A stretch of 64,000 nucleotides of DNA from Paenibacillus alba (GCF_013204855.1 NZ_JABMKZ010000007.1:62001-126000); one strand, 5' to 3'; numbered from the stretch's first letter, positions 36,000-43,949 are shown. Notes: a model not told the origin generated them from the letters alone. Translations and numbers: made by a program.

Positions 36000-36086
36000 T
36001 CTTCATTTCTCCTTCCTGAATTCATACGTATTATTTATTTCTTGCTGATTGAAAAACTATAGTATAACATTCGCGCGAACAATAAA

Positions 36087-36104
36087 AGTATATTATAATA
36101 TACT
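36087..36104. promoter_or_regulatory. 18-bp perfect AT-rich palindrome, candidate operator
   Basis: AGTATATTATAATATACT is a perfect palindrome about 90 bases upstream of the MFS start codon; a second perfect one, TTCGCGCGAA, lies at 36070-36079. Either could bind the XRE-cupin regulator encoded upstream. Confidence 0.4.
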
Positions 36105-36156
36105 ATTTTTATCAATAAGTATTTCATGTAATACCAAAATTCATCTAAAAACAAAA

Positions 36157-36196
36157 ATACAACTCTGAATTCCCGTCATGGAATTCGGAGTTGTAT
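36157..36196 (-). terminator. Terminator of the XRE-cupin gene
   Basis: A stem of about 16 pairs (ATACAACTCCGAATTCC with its complement, one mismatch) with a 6-base loop, followed on the minus strand by TTTTTGTTTTT. Confidence 0.8.
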
Positions 36197-36222
36197 GTAA
36201 GAAGTGGAATTTTTTCGACTTT

Positions 36223-36789
36223 TTAGAAACCATACTTTAAGGATATATGGAGCACTGTTTCGCTATTCGTATGATTGGTATAAGAGTGAGGACAATCTGC
36301 ACGAAAACTGATCGTATCATATTGATTCAATGTGTAAATCTCTTCATTGACTTGAATTTCAATGGAACCAGTCATTACTGTCGCAATTTCAGTTGTATTC
36401 ACATGATGTCCTTCAGGGTGATACGAGCTATTTGGCTGTAAATAAGCCCGACACATTTCAATATCGCTGCTTGCGTTTTTAAAGACTGGTTCAATGATCC
36501 AATTTTTTTGATCATTAGAAAACCGCAGTCCTTCGCCTGCTCGATACAAACTAACAGGGTCTTCTGATTTGAACAAAGCCAATAGCGGTAAAGATAAGCC
36601 TTTTGAAATTTTCCATATAATCGCCAAAGTTGGATTTGTCTCACCACGTTCGATATTCCCCAGCGTAAGTTTGCTTACACCCGTTAATTCCGCTAAGTCG
36701 TCTAAGCTCATGTTTTTTTCTTTTCTGTACTTTTTTAAGGCACCGCCGACTTGTAATACAATTTGTTTTGATTCATCGATTTCACTCAT
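36223..36789 (-). CDS. XRE-family regulator with C-terminal cupin domain
   Basis: One-component regulator of 188 residues. Residues about 12-70 form an XRE helix-turn-helix (MSLDDLAELTGVSKLTLGNI), and about 105-185 a cupin sensor (HPEGHHVNTTEIATVMTGSI). GAGGTGA lies 8 bases before the ATG. Proteins of this kind often regulate a neighbouring transporter or catabolic gene; the CynX-type MFS gene lies next in line after a terminator and a palindromic site. Confidence 0.9.
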   Translation of the reverse strand: MSEIDESKQIVLQVGGALKKYRKEKNMSLDDLAELTGVSKLTLGNIERGETNPTLAIIWKISKGLSLPLLALFKSEDPVSLYRAGEGLRFSNDQKNWIIEPVFKNASSDIEMCRAYLQPNSSYHPEGHHVNTTEIATVMTGSIEIQVNEEIYTLNQYDTISFRADCPHSYTNHTNSETVLHISLKYGF

Positions 36790-36844
36790 TTGATATTCAC
36801 CTCAGCAAAAAACAGTTATAGCTAGTATATTGTTTATTTGGACT

Positions 36845-37375
36845 TTTTTCCACAATAGTCCTACCCCGCTTATTCAATCGCTTCAATATCTCAAAAATCT
36901 CAACGCCCGTTCTCGAATCCAGCGCTCCTATCGGCTCATCTGCCAGAATGATCTTGGATCCCGCAATCTCCCGCTGCGCCCGCTTTTCACCGCCTAACTC
37001 AAGCCCAAACCGCCGAACCATAACTTCCTTCTCCCGCTCATCCAATATCTCCAAATTCTTATATATCTTTGATTTCTCTATTTTGAGCTGTACAGCGTCT
37101 ATCACATCGTCAGCCTCGCTGCCGAGGATGTCGATGAGCGTAATTTCATTCCCCTCTTTGTCTGTTCCGATGGGATCATGCAGAGACACATCTTTTCTTG
37201 TTTTCTTCAGCGAACGCAGATGCATTAGAATTTCATTCTCGATGCAACGAGCGGCGAAAGTCGCGAGCTTCGTGCCTTTATTAGGGGAGAGCGACTCGAT
37301 GACTTTGATCAATCCGATCGTCCCAATCGAAATCAAATCCTCCAAATCTTCACCGGTGTTGTCGAATTTTTCGAC
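36845..37375 (-). pseudogene. SigK-MacB chimera: sigK core fused in frame to ABC ATPase fragment
   Basis: One open minus-strand frame encodes [20 protein letters not shown] through SigK regions 2 and 3 to [10 protein letters not shown], then switches without a stop to [20 protein letters not shown] and [13 protein letters not shown] of a MacB-type ATPase, ending soon after in unrelated residues. The SigK N-terminus and the region 4.2 DNA-binding helix are missing, as are the Walker A and signature of the ATPase. It could be translated from an internal TTG but should have neither activity. It parallels the relics at 9.3 and 43.6 kb. Confidence 0.75.
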
Positions 37376-37621
37376 CCAATTTAATTATGAAAAGACAAAG
37401 AGCTGCTTCATAGCAGCCCCTGTGGTATTCAACTATCGGCCCTAGTTAGTTTAGTCTGCCCTTGAAGAATTTAATGAGAAAAAATTAAAATTGCCACAAT
37501 ATTTTAATAAAAAATTATTGAATATGTATTTACGATTGATATCATTTTGACTTAAAAATTTCACTAAATCATTACTCAGCTGCACAATCTCATTGTTAGC
37601 ATTATTCGCATAGTCCCACGA

Positions 37622-37708
37622 ATTACCGAAAAATCACTGGTCGTTGGGGCAGACATCGCCAAAAAGGTATATGTGGCGCGAGCCCGAACCTCCTACCCCG
37701 ACTACTAA
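37622..37708 (+). mobile_element. N-terminal relic of an IS110-family transposase
   Basis: The plus-strand frame ITEKSLVVGADIAKKVYVAR is the DEDD-type N-terminus of IS110 transposases, with the first catalytic aspartate in GADIAK. It stops after 28 codons and nothing else of the transposase follows. The remainder of 37376-37735 is AT-rich without a supportable gene. Confidence 0.65.
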
Positions 37709-37734
37709 ACGAAACACTTGATTTTTGAATAAAT

Positions 37735-38364
37735 CTAAAAGTTTTTTGACTTGTTTCTCATTGTTCTTTTGAACAGAAGAAGAAGAAGCTTGTTTTCATA
37801 TTTTTCATAAATTTTTATGGTGGCCTGAGTAACATTAAGTTTAGGGAATATTAAATATATAGAAGTTGCAGCAGTTAGGCTAATTAATATTCCTATTAAA
37901 ATATCTAAAGGATAATGAACCCCAACCCATATACGGGAGACTCCCACTAGAACAGCTAACAATACCCATAAAATTGACCAACCTCTCTTAAAGAGCCAGA
38001 ATGAAAAACAATATGAGAAGAATAAAATTGTATGGTCACTTGGAAAAGAATTGTCTTTTTCTTTATGTATCAGTTTATTAACGTCATTTAATTCAACAAA
38101 AGGTTGATAATTCGAGTGAAATACCCCTGAAACCTTTCCTACCGTAAAGGCACAAATGAAAGCGATTGATGCACAAAGAATCATAATTCTATTGTCCACA
38201 TCTCTTGTAAACCAAATAATAAGAACACTTAGTGCAAGTAAAAAAACCATATATTCAGCAATAAAAATAAAGGTGGGATTCAAAAAGGGATATTCTTTTC
38301 CTAAGTCATTAACCAACCTAAACAATGATAAATTAATTTCTAAAATATCCAAACTCAGCACCAT
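37735..38364 (-). CDS. bcrC: PAP2-family undecaprenyl-diphosphatase, BcrC type
   Basis: Membrane phosphatase of 209 residues that removes a phosphate from undecaprenyl pyrophosphate in cell-wall lipid recycling and gives bacitracin tolerance. Seen: conserved N-terminus FRLVNDLGKEYPFLNPTFIF, phosphatase motifs DNSFPSDHTILFF (about residue 108) and SRIWVGVHYPLD (about 148), and five hydrophobic segments. I chose the ATG at 38364 by homology to the usual BcrC start; the ribosome site is weak (AAAGAG), and the frame is open to an ATG at 38427. The C-terminal tail (about 175-209) is basic and longer than usual. No operon partner. Confidence 0.88.
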   Translation of the reverse strand: MVLSLDILEINLSLFRLVNDLGKEYPFLNPTFIFIAEYMVFLLALSVLIIWFTRDVDNRIMILCASIAFICAFTVGKVSGVFHSNYQPFVELNDVNKLIHKEKDNSFPSDHTILFFSYCFSFWLFKRGWSILWVLLAVLVGVSRIWVGVHYPLDILIGILISLTAATSIYLIFPKLNVTQATIKIYEKYENKLLLLLFKRTMRNKSKNF

Positions 38365-38609
38365 CCAATCTCTTTTTAAAACATAGTAAAAGAAAATTAG
38401 ATGCTCTACCATCGAATCAAATAACATTATTTAGATTGATGTTACATTTTTGTAACATCGGTGTCATTTAACCACTGCTGATATGGATGATAAGGGATAT
38501 TATATTCCCTACAACTTCACTGATTATCTGGAAGAGCTGCAGTTCTTTATTCTGTGTAATGTCTCCTCAAAAATGAGAGCTTGCTCCATCGATTAACTTT
38601 TTCAGCGCC

Positions 38610-38630
38610 CTCTGAATTTCAGAGCTTTTT
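38610..38630 (+). terminator. Plus-strand terminator with no intact gene before it
   Basis: CTCTGA pairs with TCAGAG, followed by CTTTTTTTT. Upstream (38458-38595) a plus-strand frame reads TADMDDKGYYIPYNFTDYLE, possibly the tail of a lost gene, but I cannot name it. Confidence 0.65.
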
Positions 38631-38895
38631 TTTCGTTTCCGAAATAAACCGCGGGGATGGATCTGTCTCTTTTTTCATTGAACAGTCGTCAACTTATAGT
38701 TGAAAGAGCCGGATCCAGCACCAATTCCTTACCTATCGGTACATAAAAAGGAAACAACATGTAAAGTAAGAAACATAGTCGCGATTCGCAAGTCTTCTAC
38801 ACCTTCATTGGCGGCTAAATCCTTTTTGGAATTGCTGATTCGTTTAAGTCCAGTTCAGGGATTACTCACCTTTAGGTAATTACATGAACTAAATG

Positions 38896-38909
38896 TGCGT
38901 ACTTACGCA
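38896..38909. promoter_or_regulatory. Palindrome TGCGTA-N2-TACGCA upstream of the quinone reductase gene
   Basis: Perfect 6-base arms with a 2-base centre, about 63 bases before the reductase start codon; a candidate operator for the HxlR regulator encoded nearby. The rest of 38640-38971 holds no gene. Confidence 0.35.
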
Positions 38910-38971
38910 ATTCCTTGATGCGGGTTAAACTAGGTTTCAGAAACAGATACCGCTCAAGGAGGGCAAACCAT

Positions 38972-39514
38972 ATGAAAACACTTGTTGTTGTCACTCATCC
39001 AAACATGGAAACTTCCATCGTTAATAAACGCTGGGTAGAAGAGCTCCGCAAATACCCGGAAAAATATACGGTCCACGAGCTTTACAAAGCCTATCCGGAT
39101 GGAAAGATCGACGTGGAAAAGGAACAACAGCTCATTGAAGCCCATGGCAATCTGGTCTTGCAGTTTCCCATCTACTGGTGGAGTTCCCCGCCGTTGCTTA
39201 AAAAATGGACCGACGAAGTGTTCACCCACGGATGGGCGTACGGGTCGAAGGCTCAAGCGTTAAAAAACAAAAAAACTGCCCTGGCCGTAACTGCCGGCGG
39301 AACAGAGCATGATTTTAGTGAGGAAGGAAGCTTAGGCAACAGACTTGATCGGTACCTGCTTCCCTTTGAAACGACTTTTCAATTTTGCAACGCTGATTAC
39401 CGCTCATTTTTTGCCTTCTATGGAGCTGAGCACTATATAGCAGGAAGCAGTGAATTGTTAAGCAAATTAGACCGCAATGCTGAAGATTATGTTGAATTTC
39501 TGGACAAGCTATAA
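38972..39514 (+). CDS. NAD(P)H-dependent quinone oxidoreductase, flavodoxin-like fold
   Basis: Cytoplasmic FMN/FAD-dependent reductase of 180 residues in the YwrO/KefF/MdaB group. Seen: phosphate-binding loop region THPNMETSIVNKRW (about 9-22), the conserved LVLQFPIYWWSSPPLLKKWTD stretch (read as VLQFPIYWWS then PPLLKKWTDEV, about 62-82), and the TAGGTEHDF flavin loop (about 112). GGAGG lies 9 bases before the ATG. Such enzymes detoxify quinones and other electrophiles by two-electron reduction. A broken copy follows immediately, and an HxlR regulator converges on it, the usual partner in quinone stress. Confidence 0.9.
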   Translation: MKTLVVVTHPNMETSIVNKRWVEELRKYPEKYTVHELYKAYPDGKIDVEKEQQLIEAHGNLVLQFPIYWWSSPPLLKKWTDEVFTHGWAYGSKAQALKNKKTALAVTAGGTEHDFSEEGSLGNRLDRYLLPFETTFQFCNADYRSFFAFYGAEHYIAGSSELLSKLDRNAEDYVEFLDKL

Positions 39515-39532
39515 GTAAAGAAAGATATATCA

Positions 39533-39751
39533 ATGAAAACACTTGTCGTTGTCACGCATCCACACATGGACACAACCATCGTTAATAAACGCTGGTAGAG
39601 GAGCTCCGCAAATACCTGAAAAAATATACGGTGCACGAGCTTTACAAAGCCTATCCCGATGAAAAAATCGACGTGGAAAAGGAACAAAAACTGGAAAGTC
39701 GGCAGCGATCTTGAGCGAATTTTGTCTCCATTTAAAACTACTAAGCTTTAA
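39533..39751 (+). pseudogene. Broken tandem copy of the quinone reductase gene
   Basis: It begins MKTLVVVTHPHMDTTIVNKR with strong identity to the preceding gene, but a single-base loss at the TGGGTAGAA codons creates a stop and frameshift. The frame later returns to DVEKEQK and then jumps to VGSDLERILSPFKTT, matching residues about 125-140 of the family, so the middle 60 or so residues are deleted. It starts 19 bases after the intact copy's stop and ends at a terminator. Confidence 0.85.
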
Positions 39752-39756
39752 TGCAA

Positions 39757-39799
39757 CAAAAAAAAGCAGCATTTCCATTAACGGAGATGCTGCTTTTTT
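39757..39799. terminator. Bidirectional terminator between the reductase and HxlR genes
   Basis: AAAAAAGCAGCATTTCC and GGAGATGCTGCTTTTTT pair with one mismatch around a 6-base loop; it serves both converging genes. Confidence 0.85.
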
Positions 39800-39804
39800 C
39801 CATG

Positions 39805-40179
39805 TTAAATTTGAAGCGGCTCTGTCTCCAACTTAATATCGGATACGATGTTTTCCTCTCCCCATTTGCACATCATATCCAGCACGGGAATAATCGAACG
39901 GCCCCGTTCAGTCAGGGTATACTCAACTTTTGGAGGAATCTGCGGAAACTCCTCCCGGCTGATAAGTCCGTCCGCCTCCAGCTCTTTTAACATCAAGCTT
40001 AACGTTTTAAAAGATATGGTGCCCATACCCCGCTGCAGCTCATTAAACCGCATCACTTTTTTTTCGGAGAGCCAGTACAGTATGCTCATCTTGAATTTGC
40101 CGCTTATTACAGACAAGGTGTAGCCGAAGCTCGTATCCTTCTGATGAATGCCGGTCAGTTCATAAATCCAATCGCTCAT
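39805..40179 (-). CDS. HxlR-family transcriptional regulator
   Basis: Winged-helix regulator of 124 residues. The HxlR core is clear: YTLSVISGKFKMSILYWLSE, MRFNELQRGMGTISFKTLSL, and the wing VEYTLTERGRSIIPVLDMMC. GGAGG lies 10 bases before the ATG at 40179; the frame is open upstream without another site. It has one cysteine (about residue 110), but lacks the N-terminal cysteine of YodB/HypR, so redox sensing is uncertain. It converges with a quinone reductase gene and has a 23-bp palindrome upstream (40377-40399). Confidence 0.88.
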   Translation of the reverse strand: MSDWIYELTGIHQKDTSFGYTLSVISGKFKMSILYWLSEKKVMRFNELQRGMGTISFKTLSLMLKELEADGLISREEFPQIPPKVEYTLTERGRSIIPVLDMMCKWGEENIVSDIKLETEPLQI

Positions 40180-40376
40180 GAATCCGTTGCCTCCTTTTGA
40201 AATATCCGACGGAAAAGTTGACGGCGACGCTCCCGTGCTCAGGCCACGCCGTCTCTGTAGTGGATAGGCCCCTATCGAGTTATCTTGCTCCGCTCGTAAT
40301 AAACTCACTATACCATTTTGGAACGGTGAGCTCAAAAAAGTCATGATCCGCCATCACCCAACCCCAACCCTTGACA

Positions 40377-40399
40377 ATTCACTACGGGTCGTAGTGAAT
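40377..40399. promoter_or_regulatory. 23-bp perfect palindrome upstream of the HxlR gene
   Basis: Arms ATTCACTACG and CGTAGTGAAT are exact complements around a GGT centre; TTGACA (40371-40376) directly abuts on the left. It is about 200 bases upstream of the HxlR start, so it may instead control a lost plus-strand gene; a short frame (MEAILREIFWNCTKALLH) follows. The rest of 40180-40517 holds no supportable gene. Confidence 0.45.
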
Positions 40400-40517
40400 A
40401 AACTCATTATGGAGGCAATTTTGCGGGAAATTTTTTGGAACTGCACGAAAGCATTACTGCACTAAACTACCCAATAGCAAGCCACGATTTTCGCGGCATT
40501 AGAGTATTTGTAATTGC

Positions 40518-40964
40518 CTAAAGATTTAACTCCATCCAATAATCTGCTTCAATAAAACCAAACTTTTTATATACTGGTCTACCTAATGTTGAAGCCCCGA
40601 GCCAAATTTTTGATACACCTGCGATTCTAGCTTCATCAACTAATTTAGTTAACAAAGTCGTAGCGATCCTTTGTCCACGGTAATTTTCTTTCGTATACAT
40701 ATTTGTGATATAGCCCATTTTACCACTCTTATTTGTGAATGAAGGCGGGAAATCATAGAAGATAATTGCACCCGTAGCAATCGTTTCTTCATTGTCTTCA
40801 ACGATCCACTCGATTAACGAACCATCACTCATCTTATTGTGAAAAAAAGAATTGAGTTCGCTATCAATATCTTGATTCGGTTCGATCCCTTCATCAACTA
40901 ATTGCTTTTTTCTTAGATGAACCAATTGATTAATATCATTCATATTTGCTTTACGATAGTACAT
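40518..40964 (-). CDS. GNAT-family N-acetyltransferase
   Basis: Cytoplasmic acetyl-CoA-dependent acetyltransferase of 148 residues. Motif A, the acetyl-CoA loop, is NMYTKENYRGQRIATTLLTK (about 88-108) with the R/QxxGxG/A pattern as RGQRIA. Motif B includes GRPVYKKFGF near residue 130, and the N-terminus MYYRKANMNDINQLVHLRK is typical. GGTGAG lies shortly before the ATG. Acceptor unknown; the gene stands alone between a terminator and the HxlR region. Confidence 0.88.
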   Translation of the reverse strand: MYYRKANMNDINQLVHLRKKQLVDEGIEPNQDIDSELNSFFHNKMSDGSLIEWIVEDNEETIATGAIIFYDFPPSFTNKSGKMGYITNMYTKENYRGQRIATTLLTKLVDEARIAGVSKIWLGASTLGRPVYKKFGFIEADYWMELNL

Positions 40965-41054
40965 CTACTCACCGCCTAAAAAAATGTATATATTGCTGTA
41001 CGGAGTGTAGCATATTTCTAAGTGGAAGTCACCGACTAACGTAAACATAGAAAA

Positions 41055-41086
41055 GCTTGCAAGTTCGTGTTGACCATCTTGCAAGC
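41055..41086 (-). terminator. Terminator downstream of the royal-jelly-family gene
   Basis: GCTTGCAAG pairs perfectly with CTTGCAAGC; TTTTC follows on the minus strand. The 258 bases between it and the stop codon at 41345 hold no supportable gene. Confidence 0.65.
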
Positions 41087-41344
41087 CTAATACCATACAA
41101 ATATTCAATTCTTCTATATCAAAGATCTAAAATGCAGTTTGAATCGGAAGTGGCGCCCTCTTCATACACAGCAGGAATGATCAAACTGTAACAACCTTCG
41201 TTCACCGGGGCATACAAGCGCTGCATCCAATGTTTCAATTGCTGAAGAAAGCATTATAAATAGCCCAATTATTAGCACTGGTGGCATAAAATAAAATATT
41301 TCTTTCTATGCAATTAGAGTCAATTTTGTAAAGTGAAATATTTA

Positions 41345-42433
41345 TTAAAAGGTAGGAGCAGGTGGTTCGTCTATTTTCATACGGAGTAAACTATAAGGCT
41401 TCTGCCGCAGGTCATTTCCAAAATGAAATCTTGCCTGCCGATGTAATTGGTTCACGATGAAATATAAGTATTGATCTGGACCAATCGAAAAAGTATCCGG
41501 CCATAAAAATCTCGGATCATGTGCGATCGTTTCCATGATGCCATTCGGCAATATCTTTCGAATACTGTTGTTTTCGTAATCTCCAGCATAAAGGGTTCCT
41601 TTTGCACCGGTAATCATTCCATCTGAAGCACCTTTTTCTCCCCAATACTTCACGTGATCCTGTAAATTCATATCCGGTATCGTTCGGTCTCTTAGGACTT
41701 CCGTTGAAATCGAGTACAGATGTCGACTGGAGAGAGGACAAAAATACAAAATCTTGCCGTCCGGGGAAATCGCTATACCATCAGAAGCCAATCTAAAGGG
41801 TGAAGTAGATCCATCTTTGTTTCGATTCATCAGGATTTCACCTTCGACTTTCGGTAAAAGAAAGAGATCGGGCGAAGTTGAATTTGCCCCGTTTAACCGT
41901 CTCCAGGCATAACCCGTTTCTAAATCAACGACAATAATGGCACCCGGTCCTCGGAAAGACGAATCCGTTATATAAGCATAACCTGCTTTACCAACACGAA
42001 AATCAAATCGGACATCATTCAGATAAGTGGTTGGCAGGACAACATCCTCTGTAAATGTAAATACGCTTCTTATGGTATTTGTATTTAAATCTACTGCGAC
42101 TAACTTCGCCCCCCCTTTGATGGGTTCTGAGAAATTAGGAGCCCCCGTATCCAGTACCCAAAGCGTTCCCTTTCCATCAGCAACGACACTTTGGACACTA
42201 ATGAAGGACGCTGTGATATTCGATTGGCTTACCATATTAACGTCTAAACTAGGATAAGGCTGTAATGTACCGCGAACGATTTCAGCCACCGTAAATTTAA
42301 CATCGTCTCCCCATCTTGGAAAGCAAATAAAAATGCGTCCAGTTTCAGAAACAGTAACGCCTGTAGGCATGGCCCCGTAAAATAAAAAAACCGCTTCAAA
42401 CTTACCGAAATACTTTTCACTCGGTAACATCAT
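41345..42433 (-). CDS. Major royal jelly protein (yellow)-family beta-propeller protein
   Basis: Protein of 362 residues with repeated propeller blades. The MRJP/yellow pattern is seen in GAMPTGVTVSETGRIFICFP, then WVLDTGAPNF, YLNDVRFD, AYITDSS (a conserved blade) and GIAISPDGKILYFCPL. No signal peptide is visible, so it is probably cytoplasmic, or released by another route. GAGGAGG lies 11 bases before the first of two adjacent ATGs. Bacterial members have no firm function; some propellers of this fold are lactonases or bind small aromatics or sugars. It is divergent from the CBO0543 pair. Confidence 0.85.
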   Translation of the reverse strand: MMLPSEKYFGKFEAVFLFYGAMPTGVTVSETGRIFICFPRWGDDVKFTVAEIVRGTLQPYPSLDVNMVSQSNITASFISVQSVVADGKGTLWVLDTGAPNFSEPIKGGAKLVAVDLNTNTIRSVFTFTEDVVLPTTYLNDVRFDFRVGKAGYAYITDSSFRGPGAIIVVDLETGYAWRRLNGANSTSPDLFLLPKVEGEILMNRNKDGSTSPFRLASDGIAISPDGKILYFCPLSSRHLYSISTEVLRDRTIPDMNLQDHVKYWGEKGASDGMITGAKGTLYAGDYENNSIRKILPNGIMETIAHDPRFLWPDTFSIGPDQYLYFIVNQLHRQARFHFGNDLRQKPYSLLRMKIDEPPAPTF

Positions 42434-42658
42434 TTGTATAAAAACCTCCTCAACAGGTTCGAACTGCTATCACCTATATATGACTGAATGTGGTTCAAGT
42501 GCCTGGATAATAAAATATTTTTTAGGGAACCCCGCAAGTTCGTGTCTATGACGGACAACGAGTAAACGGTATTGTGTTTTTGCCTAACTATCACCACCCA
42601 CAGAGTATGAATAAAAAGAAGTACACTATACATAGGAGCCTCCTTCCTTGTACAAGCT

Positions 42659-43156
42659 ATGGCCATGGACATGGAACGAAATTTATTGCTGCTAGTCTGG
42701 TTTGTGTCTATAGCCACCATCTATTTTCTTGTTCCAAGAGCAAAAGCTCATGAATTTGTGTTGTGCTTTCTTGTGTGTCAGGCTGTTGGATGGATAGTAG
42801 AAGTGCTGCTCGTTCAATTTGATTTGGTGGCCTACCCGTTACGTGAATTCCCCAAAGCTTCGGATTTGAATATCACGTTCAAAGTGGTGTGGACGCCTGT
42901 TGCGAGCGGTCTGTATTACATCTATAGACCTCGTGTGAATAAGTTGACAAAGTGTTTTTACTTTGCTGTCTGGATTTCACTGCTCACCTTAATCGACGGG
43001 ATGCTAGCCGCAAAAACCAAATTGGTGGATTATGTTCATTTTCACTGGAGTCTGATGGCGATTGTGTACTCAATTATATTTCTGTCCGTCCGTGGCCTAG
43101 CGAGTTGGTTCTTTAGAGATCGAAAAGTTTTCAGGAAGGAAGCGAACGAGCGATGA
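42659..43156 (+). CDS. CBO0543-family membrane protein
   Basis: Protein of 165 residues with about five membrane segments. The family pattern is WxxSIATIYFLVPRAKAHEF, then VEVLLVQFDLVAYPLREFPKA and a C-terminal HFHWSLMAIVYSIIF segment. These proteins are common and repeated in spore-forming Firmicutes, often near germination genes; their function is unknown. The first ATG (42659) has no good ribosome site; ATGs two and four codons later are alternatives. Its stop overlaps the start of a second, truncated family copy (ATGA). Confidence 0.78.
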   Translation: MAMDMERNLLLLVWFVSIATIYFLVPRAKAHEFVLCFLVCQAVGWIVEVLLVQFDLVAYPLREFPKASDLNITFKVVWTPVASGLYYIYRPRVNKLTKCFYFAVWISLLTLIDGMLAAKTKLVDYVHFHWSLMAIVYSIIFLSVRGLASWFFRDRKVFRKEANER

Positions 43157-43352
43157 GTTTGCTGCTGCAATACGGCATTATCGTTTCAGTGTGGATCCTT
43201 TCATTGTTATTGATTCTCCTCATTCCGCGGCAGAAACGTCGATTGGCGATGGTCGCTTTTTTGTTCAAACAGTATATTACGTGTATTTTCGGTCATGCCG
43301 TGGTCGAACTCAAACTACTCGCCTATCCCGTAAGGGAGCTTGCCGACGTTCG
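43153..43352 (+). pseudogene. Truncated second CBO0543-family gene
   Basis: It starts MSLLLQYGIIVSVWILSLLL in a 4-base overlap with the first copy and follows the family through AYPVRELADV (about residue 66), where homology stops. From there the frame runs by chance through the opposite strand of an ABC ATPase relic to a stop at 43476. The breakpoint is near 43352, where the relic begins. Confidence 0.7.
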
Positions 43353-43752
43353 TGCTTTCTTCGATCCAACAGATCGACAGATTCCAGCGCTTGTAAAACC
43401 AGCGGCTCACGCTGTTTTCTCGATAATCCGCGATATATCAGTGGTAACTCCACATTGTTATAAATGTTTAATCTAGGAAATAAATTGAATTTATGAAAAA
43501 TAAATCCATATCTCGTATTCCGAATCTCAGCCAGTTGTGTGTCTTTCAATGCGTAAATTTGCTTCCATCCATCCTAAACGTCCAAGCAGCCGATGAAGTT
43601 CATCAGCGTGGATTTTCTGGAGCCTGATGGTCCCATAATAGCGACAAATTCCCATGCACAATATCTAGCGATATATCATCCAGCGTCCGAATCGTTTCTC
43701 CGCCCATGTGATAAAATTTACTAACATGCTCATTTTGGATTAAGGCTGTCAT
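43352..43752 (-). pseudogene. Frameshifted relic of a MacB-type ABC ATPase
   Basis: From an ATG at 43752 the minus strand reads MTALIQNEHVSKFYHMGGET and [11 protein letters not shown], the MacB N-terminus; the Walker A region is degraded (GPSGSGKST is still recognisable across a frameshift near 43640). A second frame gives FIFHKFNLFPRLNIYNNVEL, PLIYRG and LLDRRKHER up to just before the signature motif, where the relic is cut and meets the CBO0543 fragment. The ATPase cannot function. Confidence 0.75.
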
Positions 43753-43815
43753 TATCTCCGCCCCCATTATCTGATCCCAAATAAATGAAGTTTGCTATTC
43801 ATCAACTCGTCGACC

Positions 43816-43928
43816 TTACCGCTTCGCCTTATAAAACTCATGATAAATCGTTCCAATAGAGATCAAATCCTCCAAATCTTCCCCTGTGTTATCAAATTTT
43901 TTGAGGTTGTGTACACGAAGCAACGTAA
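43816..43928 (-). pseudogene. Relic of sigK with large internal deletion
   Basis: The minus strand reads [20 protein letters not shown] and then directly YHEFYKAKR and stop, joining SigK region 2 to its extreme C-terminus with everything between deleted. It lies just upstream of the MacB relic, as at 9.3 kb. Between 43477 and 43988 there is nothing else but this pair. Confidence 0.75.
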
Positions 43929-43949
43929 AAAAGCCCGCAATTAGCGAGC
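43926..43949 (-). terminator. Terminator of the ara operon
   Basis: GCTCGC pairs with GCGGGC (one G-T pair) around TAATT and is followed on the minus strand by TTTTTTAC. It lies about 40 bases after the kinase stop codon. Confidence 0.75.

Noticed and set aside
38458-38595. A plus-strand frame reading TADMDDKGYYIPYNFTDYLE
   Set aside because: It looks protein-like and precedes a terminator, but has no start, is under 50 codons and I cannot name the family, so it is mentioned only with the terminator.
42520-42720. A plus-strand frame reading QVRVYDGQRVNGIVFLPNYH before the CBO0543 gene
   Set aside because: No start codon or ribosome site and it overlaps the CBO0543 start in another frame; could be chance.
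43153-43476. The full 107-codon frame as a real second CBO0543 protein
   Set aside because: Only the first about 66 codons match the family; the rest is the reverse strand of an ABC ATPase relic.
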